Source: Chara braunii (Eukaryota > Streptophyta > Charophyceae > Charales > Characeae). Taken from it: DNA of 60,500 nucleotides. Below, one piece after another: positions 31,027 through 42,499 of this stretch. A program made the position numbers and the translations under genes. The notes under the pieces were generated by a model. That model searched no databases. It saw only the letters and a list, made by a program, of their open reading frames with translations, and was not told the DNA's origin. Position 1 is the stretch's first letter; the number at the start of each line of letters is the position of its first letter. The stretch lies in NCBI GenBank assembly GCA_003427395.1, contig BFEA01000975.1:140048-200547 (forward strand), in the 5' to 3' direction.

Positions 31027-33991
31027 TCAAGCGATGTCTCGAAAGATGTCGTAACTTCTCGTAAGGGCGTCCACGTGATATCTTTCATGAAGATTTTGAC
31101 GTTGGAACTCCATTCTAAAGAAAGCGGCTAATAGTTCAAGCGGTGTGAGGCGTTCAGCGCGACGGAGAGCGTCTACAAGGCAGAATTCACAATTGCAACC
31201 GTCTATTCTAAAGTGGTTTCCAAAGTTAAGAGGGATAAGTACAAAGTTGAAATCAAAAATATTTTTTCCCACTTCATTTCCTCATAGTAAGCAATTTTTC
31301 AAGACACTGCAGATGTCAATCTGGCATAGAAAAAAAAATCTAAAATATACACAGATGGAATGTCATTGGGACTCTCGTCTCTAATCTCTTCTCCGAACAT
31401 CAAATTTTGTCTTGCATTATCGTTGTCGATCTGGATGGCTAGCAGATACAAATTCACGACTTCGTCATTCAACCATCCTCCATCTTCCATGATGACCATG
31501 ATGTTTTTCTTTTCCACCTTCCAGTCACCCTTGTAAACAATGATGACGTATTCTTCGTTATCTTCACCGGTGCTCACAGTCCTTTCAACGTACTGCATCT
31601 CAACCTCAGTGAGGCGTACCGTTGGTAGAAAAATCTTGAACGATGCATCAGGCACTACACACAAATACACACGTAAACAACAACGGTATGTCTAAGAATT
31701 TTGTACAAGTGGTGTCTTTCTAAAAATCGATACAAGAAGTGGATACAAATTCATGAAGGTGCTTGCTTCCCTACTTCGCTGTCGCTGCTGCTTTCCACAA
31801 TAGACAACGTGTAACCTTCACGGTGCAATTTTTTTCCTTGTTTGGTGTCTATTCCAACAACTTTAAACATCCTTAGGGCAGTTGGCTTCACAAACGGGAT
31901 CGTCACGTGTTCGACGAGTCTTTAAACTTTCTGGGGCAACAACGGCAGCGTTGACAATGCTTGCAAACCACGACATATAATATTATTGTCACTGTTCCTT
32001 TGTGAGTGCATGTTAGGCGTTTTCCACAGTCTTTTTACGCAGACCTGCAGGTTCATCAACGTCTCTTCCCAGCAGTTGTCCGCTTTCCCAAGCCGCATAC
32101 ACCTGCTCCACCTTTTGAAATACATCGTCCGACGACCTGACTAAGATCATGTAAGGACCAAGGAAGTCGGATCATTCTGAACTCCACTGACCAAGTGACA
32201 TACTAATGTAATCATGAGCAAGGTCAGTCACTCTAAGAGTCTTCCCTGCGAACTTTCTATACTTCGCAGTTTTCACATCAACTTCTTATCCGCCTTTGGC
32301 TTCAGGATAGTTGGACGCATTCCACAACTTCCTGATATCCCGAACAACGATGCTCTGATGAGGCGGAGTGTTGCATTTGTCCTTCGCATTTTGGAACGTG
32401 CTCAACCTCCCATAATGATCCATGAAGTGGTCCGGATAATAAACTGGCCTAGCTGTCTAATAATCCAGCCGCAATTTTTTTTCCACAGCCTAATTTTTGC
32501 GAAAACATCTCCGTACTGCTGCCACGTTGTGTTGAGCACTGAGACTGTACTAGAAGTACTTATCGAGTGGTTTCTTGTAAAAATCATCAGGAGTAAACCT
32601 CCTTGCTCGCACAACCTTACCCGATGATTATATATGCAGTTGGTCATGAAGTGTCACCAACAATAGTATTGGTTTCTCATGCAGCGGACATGTGCTTAAC
32701 CCCGTCCTGCCTGTTGTCCTTTCTCGAATGGCCGCTTCCGAGTCATATCACCATTGCTTCATAAATCTCGTCAATGTGATTTTAACGGAAGAATCTCTGA
32801 TTATATCTAAATTCCTCATGCTCCTGAATGTCGCTGTAGTGCTCGTCATCACTATTGTCCCCCTGGTCGACGTGAAGCTCCGCAGGAATGTGTGAGTGTC
32901 GTGCATCATCTTCATCCTCGACCTTGTAACTCCATTGACGACGTTTTCTCTCGCTAATAGTGTTTTCACTATCCTCTTCTTCCTCTTCGTGACTTTCCAT
33001 ACTTCGCTCTTGCGAACCTTCCTCTTCCTCTTCTCTCTGTGTACACTTTGCGTTGCTCCCTTCCCCCATATTTTCAAAATACAAAGGCTCGTCATATCCT
33101 TGCGCAGCGGCACCAAACATGCTCAATGAACGCACAATGTCGCGCAATTTGCTTCGTGGCTCTTTCACTGCTATTGGCGGATCTTCTTCGGCGCTGGCGG
33201 CGCAACCTGTGCATGATTAGGTTCCTTCGCAGCGATCTGTCATGTTTTTGGGACAAGCGGCGTGAACACTGACGACCGAATCGATATGACACCTAAAGTT
33301 GGTCGCACTGATATCCCTTCGAGTGCTCCTAAAGATTGTCTTAGTGCAGTTGCTGACATCACACTTTTTGGTTCTGTCATGGTGTCATGTTTGTGAGCGA
33401 CGGCTTCGTGACTTTGAATCTTGTTCCGATCGAAGAAGTCAAAAACCTGAACGAGAGCGGACAATTTCAGTTCTTGATTTACATCTGGATTTAAAGATCC
33501 ACGAGCGATTTACCATATCCAAAATGTTTTCTCCACCGGATAGCAACATGTCTGATATTAGGAACTCTCTCGCCTTTGTCGTTCAAGAGCATAGTCATCT
33601 CGAAAGTGGCAATCGGACGTTGCCTGCCTGACCAAGACACTATACCACCTATTGGTCTGATTTGGTCTTGTAAGACGACATACAGAAGAAGACCACTACA
33701 ACCCTGCCAAACATCGCCTACCCAGTCCAACATCCAAAATTTGTTGTCTTAGTCAACGACAGGCACGACCTCGGATAGCCCATGGACAGACTTCTCAGCG
33801 GAGCCTGCATGCCCCGCTGTCTCTTGTGCATAGTTCCGACGACGACCACCAGACCCTTCACCACGACCACCACACCTTTGACCACTCCCCGCCGTCCGGA
33901 CAGGCAATGCGACCTCCTTGTCTTGATCAAATCCTCTAAGTCGACTCATCGAACCTGAAAGAGGTGTACCTCGCTGCACAAGCGTCTGCAT
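31027..33991 (-). pseudogene. Ulp1/C48 cysteine-peptidase-like gene, broken, probably transposon-borne
   Basis: Ulp1-type peptidases cut SUMO-like tags and are also carried by Mutator-like and KDZ transposons. Near 31.47 kb (minus) GGWLNDEVVNLYL matches the W-L-N-D-x-h-h-N-x-Y motif of this fold. About 60 codons on, NIFDFNFVLIPLNFG then NHF fits the strand leading to the catalytic His (usual NHW). The segments are separated by an in-frame TGA (31,299-31,301) and a frame change at an A6 run near 31,263. Catalytic Asp and Cys segments are not recognisable. Upstream minus-strand frames (33,991-33,491, with a TAA at 33,749; 33,464-33,240; 33,168-32,782, very acidic; 32,647-32,402; 32,125-31,922) look like remnants of the disordered N-terminal part or exons. 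The joining of these pieces into one gene is inference. Confidence 0.45.
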
Positions 33992-33999
33992 CGCATAGC

Positions 34000-34529
34000 T
34001 TGATGACCGACGCTGCGCAATCGCCTTAGACCCTGGCGTCTCTTCTTATTCGACCCTAGCAACCGGGGGTCTCTTTGACTTTTTGGGCGAGTGCTCGACA
34101 CTCATACAACTCCTGGTCCTTGTTTCTCTGCAACATCCATTCTGTATAATCAACCGGAAGATAGTAATAGCCAAGTTGTCAGGCATAAATCGATCAACAA
34201 TGCAAACATAGTAAATGAGAAACGCCTTCATTTATGGCACAGACATGCATCCATTCCACTCTACGTGACAACCCAGGCAGCGGATCCTGCATCCTAGGAG
34301 GCGCCCGAGGAGGCCGACCGTGAGCCTGCGGTCGAGGCCGCGTGACCAAATTTCCACACGGCCGCCCCAGGCCCAAGCGGGGGTGCGCACGGGAAAACGA
34401 CGTGCGCGCTCGGCAGTCGCACGTCGACCTCTATGGCCCTATAAAAAACAAAACAAAAAAAATAATATTTGGGGTGGGTGTTTTTTTGTATATGCGGAAA
34501 GAAATTAAACAAATAGAAAAAAAATAAAT
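34000..34529. other. No gene recognised
   Basis: Short frames without motifs. Confidence 0.3.
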
Positions 34530-35031
34530 ATTGATTGATTGATTGATTGATTAATTCATTGATTGATTGGTTGGTTGATTGATCGGTGTAAGAGGGGTCC
34601 TCCCTCCCTTCCCCCCGACACACACGCGCACACACACACACACACACACACAANNNNNNNNNNNNNNNNNNNNNNNNNNNNNNNNNNNNNNNNNNNNNNN
34701 NNNNNNNNNNNNNNNNNNNNNNNNNNNNNNNNNNNNNNNNNNNNNNNNNNNNNNNNNNNNNNNNNNNNNNNNNNNNNNNNNNNNNNNNNNNNNNNNNNNN
34801 NNNNNNNNNNNNNNNNNNNNNNNNNNNNNNNNNNNNNNNNNNNNNNNNNNNNNNNNNNNNNNNNNNNNNNNNNNNNNNNNNNNNNNNNNNNNNNNNNNNN
34901 NNNNNNNNNNNNNNNNNNNNNNNNNNNNNNNNNNNNNNNNNNNNNNNNNNNNNNNNNNNNNNNNNNNNNNNNNNNNNNNNNNNNNNNNNNNNNNNNNNNN
35001 NNNNNNNNNNNNNNNNNNNNNNNNNNNNNNN

Positions 35032-35063
<32 letters not shown>

Positions 35064-35146
35064 CCAATCAAATCAAATCAATCAATCAACCAAACCAATC
35101 AAGATTGGTTTGGTTGATTGATTGATTTGATTGATTGATTGATTGA

Positions 35147-35215
<69 letters not shown>

Positions 35216-35275
35216 GCACACCAACACACTCACACACATACACACATACACACACACACACACACACACCCCAAC
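34530..35275. repeat. (GATT)n, (CA)n, 379-base gap, (CAAT)n, (CT)n, (CA)n
   Basis: GATT units at 34,534-34,581, CA at 34,619-34,652, N at 34,653-35,031, CAAT units at 35,032-35,095 continuing into the reverse-complement GATT series, CT at 35,150-35,194 and CA at 35,195-35,268. The GATT and CAAT runs are inverted relative to each other around the gap. Confidence 0.95.
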
Positions 35276-35568
35276 CCCAGCCTGACCCCTTCTTTTCTTT
35301 ATTTGTTTTCAATTTTTTCATCTTAATATTTTTTGAACACCTAATTTCCCGACATAAACCCGAAAAACATTTCTAAAAAAATACAGGACAACTCAGCGAC
35401 CATGTCCCTCATAGAAAAAAATGACAAAAAAAAATTCCTGCTTTTTTTTTTTTTTTTTTTTAATAATTTGTTTAAATCGATTTTAGTTTTTTAGTTTTTA
35501 AAAATCTTAAACGAGGTCGGATTCCAAAGTAAAAAAATATAGGATTGTAGGGTTTTGCAAGCCCTACA

Positions 35569-35572
<4 letters not shown>

Positions 35573-35600
<28 letters not shown>
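35573..35600. repeat. (TA)n microsatellite
   Basis: About 13 TA units. Confidence 0.9.
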
Positions 35601-35604
<4 letters not shown>

Positions 35605-35679
35605 TAGAGGTATAAAAAAAAATATTAAAAAAATAGGTCGCGGACAGGGCCTCATTGGACGCGGCGGCCTAGGCCGCGG

Positions 35680-36435
35680 GTGTCACGTAGACTCCACTGT
35701 CTCGAATATTGTCGTCCCCGCATCATCACGTCGGACACGATAAATCCCATTCGGGCGATATTTCTTAGGAGGGTGTTATCGTGGTCGACGCGACAACCCC
35801 GAACAGCGGCACCCACCCGCCCTCCGTGATACAACAGCCTTCTAAGAAACATCGTCGTGTCGGACACGACGAATCCTTGGCATTCACCCGCCACACGGGA
35901 TTAATAGCCTCCTAAGAAGCATCGTCGTGTTCGACAATCAATCACCTTCCGACAATTCTTCTTAGGTCATGTTCGACAGTGTAACTCCGGACAGTGATAC
36001 CTACCCGCCCTCTAGGATTGTCGTGTCGAACATGATAACAGCCTCCTAAGAAGCATCGTCATGTTCGACACGACGAATCCCTCACACCCACCCTCCCTTT
36101 GGTAATGGTCGTGTCGAACACGACAACAGCCTCGTTAGCAACATCACCGTGTTCGACACGACGTATCCCTGGCGCCCACAAGCCCTCCGGTGTCGGGACT
36201 TCAACACGACGGATCCCTCGATGCGTTGAAGTCGGGACACATATAGCGATGTCCTCCGGGATGGTCATCCCGAACACGACAATAGCCTCCTTAGGAACAT
36301 CATCGTGTTTGACACAACGAATCCCTTCCACCCACAAGCCCTCCGGTGTCGGGATTTCGATACAACGAATCCCTCGACGTGTTAAAGACGGGACACATAC
36401 AACGACGACACAATTTCGATCGACACGGTCATGCA
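35680..36435. repeat. Palindrome-bearing repeats, family 1
   Basis: Repeated blocks CCTCCTAAGAAGCATCGTC (or variants) and ACACGACGAATCCCT alternate with the palindrome GTCGTGTYSRACACGAC, for example perfect copies at 35,854-35,870 and 36,108-36,124. Spacing is irregular (about 50-110 bases). Open frames here come from the repeat. Confidence 0.7.
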
Positions 36436-36609
36436 GCGCGTCAACATCCCACCAAACCGCCCAGGCGGCAACATCCAGAACGTTCATCGTGTTGGAGTTG
36501 ATAATGAACATGACTGCGTGATATAGAATCGTGACTATCCAAAGTATGAGGACTCATCGGACGATCATTCACAATTCATGCTCGTCATGTGACAGTCAAA
36601 TCTACATTC

Positions 36610-36785
36610 GAGCATGAAGGCATGTACCATTGACAACATTTGAACAACAGTCAGGAAATCGAAACATTTTGATTATTAGACCACGGATATAGAAAACCAA
36701 ATGCTTCGAAGGTATGTACCATTGGCAACATTTTACCAATAGTCAAGAAATCGAAACATTTTGTTCATGAGGCCACAAATACAAA
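36610..36785. repeat. ~94-bp tandem duplication
   Basis: GTACCATTG.CAACATTT and AATCGAAACATTTTG recur in order twice. Confidence 0.8.
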
Positions 36786-36929
36786 AGTTGACCGATTAAA
36801 CCGAATGACTAACTGACTTCAAATCATTGACAACAAAAGCGCTTGACGACAAACAGAACTGGGAAACTGACAGTCTAATCATTTTCATCTATGGTCACAA
36901 AAAAAAAAAATGGCGAATATGCAAAAGGT

Positions 36930-37681
36930 CTACCGATGAGGGCGAGCTGTCATAGTCATGTAGTCATTGAACGTTCTAATTGGCGATTTGAACGTTAGAT
37001 ATTGTGGTTCCTCGATGGAAGCGTCATCCGCAAACACTGAAATATATTTTATGCGGACGAAGCTGGACCTGCCGACCAGAGAACTGCCTATAACATCCAT
37101 ATAGATGACACTTTTGTTTGAACCTCGCGCCATGCTTCTACATCGTTCACCTTACCGCCGATCATTACATCTCATTTCCCTTCGACTTCTCGTCAAACTA
37201 AAATCATCCCTCTTCTAACCATTTCCAACTCGTTCCTGGACACGTACACCACAACGTAAGTCAAGGTCATATTCATATTCGAACACGCAACGCAAAGGAC
37301 CCTGCAGAAGACGAACGCTGCGAGACGCAATCTGATGCAGCAGTACGACACTGCTCGAGACGATTGCCCAGGAGATCGCAAAAGATACTGATCCACGAAC
37401 TCAGAATGTCGGGCACATTCAAGCAACTCATGTTTCATCGCACGACACCATGTGCTCGGAGAGGCAGTCATATATTGGCAGTCCAGCAGACTGTAATAGC
37501 GGTCAGATTTTAACTTTTTACACAAGTAACGCAATCGCACAGGACGGAGGACATCACGAGGCACGGGAATATAACTTCCCCACTCAAGCATATTAACGAA
37601 CTTATAGTCCTTTGCCCATGGACACTCCCTGACCATCTTCTCCCATCGAGGCTCTCTTCCAGGAGTCCAGGTGATCATCAA
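36930..37681 (-). CDS. Unrecognised reading frames, possible gene remnant
   Basis: Two minus-strand frames, 162 codons (37,681-37,193) and 67 codons (37,133-36,930), have ordinary amino-acid composition with many W, Y and R residues (WTPGREPRWEKMVRECPWA; YIPVPRDVLRPVRLRYLC) and no repeats. Composition looks protein-like, unlike the repeat-born frames around it. I recognise no domain. They may be further remnants of the same transposon as the Ulp1-like gene. Confidence 0.3.
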
Positions 37682-37919
37682 TGTACGGGACGACCGTCAT
37701 TCACGGATCGGACTCGAAGTCTCCTGTACTCGCACCATCGATCGCAGTGGACTCTCAAGATCCGCGGATGCGCAGTGCGCAGGGGGGGAAAGGGTGTGAC
37801 AAGCGCTCGTGCCAAATAGCAGGGGTCATTCAGTATGAGATGTCCATCGCGACTCTGAAGCGCCATGCACGCCACAATGGCAACAATTAGCAAAAACACA
37901 CGGCGCATGCGAAAACGAA

Positions 37920-38985
37920 CATAACGATGCTCCCAAACGACGGTTGTGTCGAGCACGACGATGCTCTCAAAGAACGGTCGTCGACAACCACCTCACGGGC
38001 GATTGTGTTCGACACGACGGTGACATGCCTTGCAAACGGTTGGAGTGCGTGAGGGACGGTTGTAGTGTTGAACACGACAAACACCCAACTGCGGCAGAGA
38101 GACAGGGACACATACCGATGTGACTCTTATTCCCAGGGCGAGCTTGTGGAGGGACGGTGACATGCCTCGAAGCATCCTCTACACAACCGATGTGACTCTT
38201 ATTCCCAGGGCGAGCTACGGATAAATCATCGTGTCTAACATGACAACCACAACGGCTTCGTATTACACATCCCTTGCATGAGACACTGGCATTAGATGAC
38301 AATCCGTCAATGCCTCATACCAGGAGCCGTGCTAGCTAGCCGTGGGTATGAGACGTTGACGGACGGTCGTCGTGTTGAACACGACAACCGTGGGCATGAT
38401 ACATTGATGGACGGTCGTTGTGTTGGACACGACAACCACCTCCACCATAGTAGCGACGTAGCGCTGCGTTCGTGTTATGTAGACCTTGCCCAAAGCTGCA
38501 CAACACTCAGGCCGCGTTCTAGGTCGTCGTGGGCAAGAGACATTAACGGTGGTTGTCGTGTTCGACATGACAACCATGGGAATGTGAGACATTGACGGAT
38601 GGTCGTCGTGTCCAACACGACAACCAACACGCGTGCAGCAGATAAGCCCTTGCCCACGGCTACACAACACTTATGCGCGGTGCTAGCTAGCCGTGGGCAT
38701 GAGATGTTTACGGGCGGTCGTCGTGTTCAACATGACAACCACCGCCAGTGCAGCCCTTGCCCACGGCTACACAACACTCACGCTGGGTGCTAGCTAGTTG
38801 TGGGCATGAGACGTTTACGGGCGGCCGTCGTGTTCAACGCGACAACCACCGCAAGTGCAGCCCTTGCCCACGGCTACACAACACTTATGCGGGGTGCTAG
38901 CTAGTCATGGGCATGAGACGTTTACGGGCGGTCGTCGTGTTCAACACGACAACCACCGCCTGTGTCAGCCTTGCCCACGGCTATA
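37920..38985. repeat. Palindrome-bearing satellite, family 2 (~108-bp units)
   Basis: From about 38,650 regular units of about 108 bp carry CCCTTGCCCACGGCTACACA, GGGTGCTAGCTAG, GGGCATGAGACGTTTACGGG and GTCGTGTTCAACACGACAAC. From 37,920 to 38,650 more divergent versions occur with CATTGA(C/T)GGACGGTCG. Perfect palindromes include 38,369-38,385. Confidence 0.8.
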
Positions 38986-38998
38986 CAACACTCATGCG

Positions 38999-39468
38999 AG
39001 AGAAGGTTAACAACAGTCGTAATTTTCATCACCACTTCAGGTCGCCCTTCACCACTTCAGGATGCAGCCTGCCTAAACAGGTGGTTTTCAGGGTCTTCGG
39101 ACCTTTCACCACTTCAGGACCATTCAGGTCTGAAAATCCTGAATGGTCCTGAAGTGGTGAAAGCTCCGAAGACCCTGAAAACCACCTGTTTAGGCAAGAT
39201 GCATCCTCAAGTGGTGAAGGGTGGTTTTCATGGTCTTCGGACCTTTCACCACTTCAGGACAATTAAGGATTTTCATACTGCCCAAAACTCTCACTTGACC
39301 ACTTCAGAACACCCTTCACCACTTGAGGATGCAGCCTGCCTAAACAGGTGGTTTCAGGGTCTTCGGACCTTTCATCACTTCAGGACCATTCATGATTTTC
39401 AGACTGCCCGAAACTCTCACTTCAGAATTTTCATTCTTGAATTTTCAGCTACCCGATAACCGTTTGTA
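38999..39468. mobile_element. MITE-like element, copy 2, inserted in the satellite
   Basis: The element interrupts one 108-bp satellite unit. The target 9-mer ACTCATGCG is present at 38,990-38,998 and again at 39,469-39,477, and removing the insert restores the unit. Ends are imperfect inverted repeats around (A/C)GGTTA. The interior contains a 58-bp inverted repeat (see the findings). Same family as 17,622-18,086. No coding sequence. Confidence 0.8.
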
Positions 39469-39860
39469 ACTCATGCGGGGTGCTAGATAGCTGTGGACAT
39501 GAGACGTTTATGGGCGTTTGTCGTGTTCAACACGACAACCACTGCCAGTGCAGCCCTTGCCCACGACTATACAACTGTTACACTCACGCGGGGTGCTAGC
39601 TAGCTGTAGGCATTAGACGTTTACGGACGGTCGTCGTGTTCAACACGACAACCACCGCTAGTGCAACCCCTGCCCATGGGTACACAACACTCACACGGGG
39701 TGCTAGCTAGACGTGGGCATGATACATTGACGGGCGGTCGTCGTGTTAAACACGACAAGTTGGCAACCACCGCCAGTGCAGCAGATGCATAGTCCTGCCT
39801 TGCGAAGTACACGACGACACCTTCAGGGACGCTCATGTTCGACACGACGACGAAGACATT
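39469..39860. repeat. Continuation of satellite family 2
   Basis: Three further units after the inserted element, with GTCGTGTTCAACACGAC near 39,518 and 39,631 and a variant near 39,738. Confidence 0.8.
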
Positions 39861-40039
39861 GTTAGGTGGAATGCGAGTCCGAAAAACCCGTTACTTATGC
39901 ATTTGTCATGTTCGATACGACAACTGCGAAGCCGAAACTGCCACGCGGCGCTTCGTGGTTTCATATCGGGGATCGGGAAAAATCCTCACCGTCTGTCCGT
40001 TGTCCTTCTAACTCTGCTCGCCTCGCAGAACGGTGTCAA

Positions 40040-40200
40040 CTCTCTCTTCCACTCCGAGATCCGCTACGAAGGTGCTCCTCGCCTTGGAACAACGCCCAAA
40101 TAGCTCGGTGTCGTCTCGACCCTACTCGTTCTCTTCTCTTCTCTTCTGCTCCGAAGATCCGCTCCAACCGTGCTCCTCACCTTGGAACAACGGCACCGTC
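40040..40200. repeat. Two ~95-bp copies
   Basis: CTCCGA.GATCCGCT...., GTGCTCCTC.CCTTGGAACAA and CTCTCTTCT-like segments recur in order. Confidence 0.65.
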
Positions 40201-40279
40201 TGACCCCACTCACTCTCTTCTGCCACGTGACAAGAGAGTGAGAGCAAAAATGGAAAATGGAGAAGAAGGCCGACTCCTG

Positions 40280-40710
40280 TTTATATATTGTGGAACCTTT
40301 CTCCTCCCACGAACTGACGGCCGTCTGATCGAGTCGAACCGACAGTGGTGATGGCGCTGTGCCAGATAGCGGGGACAAGCGAGTGTTTTTCGTTGGCATG
40401 CCTTTGACTCACCAAACGTCACAAACAAAATCCGACTTCTGCTGAAGTCCGACGCGCACGTTGAATCACAAATGAGAATGCAAAATCATTATGGAGGAGG
40501 GGGCCTATTCGTACTTATATACTATGGAGCATGTCTCCTCCAGCAAACCATCGGCTGTCTGATCGAATGACAGTGCCGATGGCCCTGTGGCACGAAGAGG
40601 GCACAAACATTATACTCTGGAGCATGTCTCTTCCCGCGAACCGTCGACCTTCTGATCGAATCAAAACGACAATGCCGATGACCCTATGCCACAAAGAAGG
40701 CACGAACGGG
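40280..40710. repeat. ~95-bp repeats, three units
   Basis: Units share ATACT.TGGAGCATGTCTC, CGTC.GCCTTCTGATCGA-like and GATG.CCCTGTG.CA segments at about 40,290, 40,520 and 40,613. Short frames only. Confidence 0.65.
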
Positions 40711-41141
40711 TGTTTGTCACTGGATGCCTCGTCCTTTCAAAACACCTTTCACTCGAGCAACAGCCTCATTTCGCGAGCGGGTGTGCTGCGACGAACACTT
40801 TTGCGTTCCCCATCATCGGCGATCGGGGGTGGTGCGGCGAACATTCTTCCACAGAACGAGCTGCTGCTGGCAGCACTGGCCAAGCAAAGCAGCTATTGCG
40901 CGAATCGGCGATCTGCTTCACAAGACCGTGGTCCGCTGTCCAGGTAACTGACCAACCGTCTAATAGTGCCCGACAACTATCTCTCGCTTGCTCATCTTGG
41001 AATCGTCGGTCTGGAGACTACAGTACTTGGGAAGGGTTTGTGCAAGCTGTTGATATCTATGATCGATGGTCTCTATCTTTCCTTTCGCGTTTTTTGTTTG
41101 ATGACATCAACAAAGTGCCCGCAATGAAGGTTTTGTGGCTT

Positions 41142-41670
41142 GATATGACCCCTCTGCCCCTTATGCATGATGCGGTCGTCGTGTCCAACCCGATAACCGG
41201 TCGTGCAAGGTGCGCAAAACGTCCAGTGCATGAGGTGGTTGTCGTGTCCAACCGGATAACCATTCGGGTGAGCTGCCCTATATATCTCGTGCATGAGGTT
41301 GTTGTCGTATCCAACTCGATAACCTTCTGGCGGTCATCGTGTACAACACGATGACTCAACCTCAGGACAACCTGCCAAATAGTCACATTGTCGGGCACTT
41401 CCTCGGCTTCATATGACCCCACTACCCCCTGTGCATAATGTGGTCGTCATGTCCACTCCGATGACCGGGCATGCAAGGTGCCCAGAACATGTAGTGTATG
41501 AGGTGTTCGTCGTGTCCAACCCGATAACTAGTCGGGCAAGATGCCCAATAAATCCCGTGCATGAGGCCGTTGTAGTCTCATTCCCGATAACCTGCCGGCA
41601 GTCATCGTATCCAACACGATGACCCAACCTCAAGATAACCTGGCCAACAGTCAAGTTGTTGGGCATAACC
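41142..41670. repeat. Higher-order repeat, ~265-bp unit, two copies
   Basis: Each copy starts CTTCATATGACCCC, contains three ~60-bp subunits (GTGCATGAGGT.GT.GTCGT and CCAACCCGATAACC), then a GTCATCGTGTACAACACGAT palindrome variant and ends at a CAACCTCA..ACAACCTG.CCAA segment. Confidence 0.75.
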
Positions 41671-41673
41671 TCT

Positions 41674-42480
41674 ATGCGTAACCTGAAGGTGACCAGCGGT
41701 CGCTGTTCCTTCTCTGATGCCTGCCACAGGTCGTGGTGTCAACCGTGATACCTGATCTTTGTTCAACCTTACAACGGTGATTGTGTCCGTGATGTGGTTG
41801 TCGTTTCCAACCCGATAACCAGTTGGGAAAGGCCCCCAATGCATCCCGTCTATGAGGTTGTCGTTGTGTGCGAAATGATAGACTGTCCGGCGGGAGTCGT
41901 GTCCAACAAGATGACTCAACCTCGATGCATGATTTGTGTCGTCGTGCCGGACACAACAACCTACCAGCGGTTGTCGTGTCCTGCTGTCCGTGATGCCTTA
42001 ACTATGGTAGACAACTTTGATCGTGACCAACTCGTCGACGTTTGCGTGAATGACCTATATTTTCATAAATCGCATTACCTCTCTGCGTAAGCCGAATGTG
42101 ACCAGCAATCGTTGTCCCTTCTGTGGTGCTGCCATAGGTCGTGGTGCCAACCATGATGCCTGACCTCTATTCAACCTTGCAACAGTCATTGTGTCCGTCA
42201 TGTCGTCATCATGTCCATAGGTTAAAGCCAGGAAAGGTGCCTAATGCATCCCGTCTATGAGGCTATCGTGGTGTGCGAAACAATAGACTGTCTGGCGGGC
42301 GTCGTGTTCAATACGATGATTCAACCTCGATGCATGATTTATGTCGTCGTACCTAACACAATGACCTGCCAGCAGTTGTCGTGTCCTGCCACCCGTGGTG
42401 CCTGAACTCTGGTAAACAGTTGTGATCGTGACCGACTCGTCGACGTTCGTGTGAATGACGTGTGTTATCAGAAATCTATT
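41674..42480. repeat. ~405-bp tandem duplication with palindrome variants
   Basis: Two copies beginning CTCT.TGCGTAA.C.GAA.GTGACCAGC (41,674 and 42,081) and ending at GACC.ACTCGTCGACGTT. Both hold several GTCGTG(T/C)...CACGA variants. Confidence 0.8.
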
Positions 42481-42499
42481 GCAGTCGTAGTTGACTTTT

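Noticed and set aside
36059-36521. 140-150 codon frames on both strands
   Set aside because: Both strands are open at once because of palindromic repeats; the translations repeat VVVFDTTI-like words.
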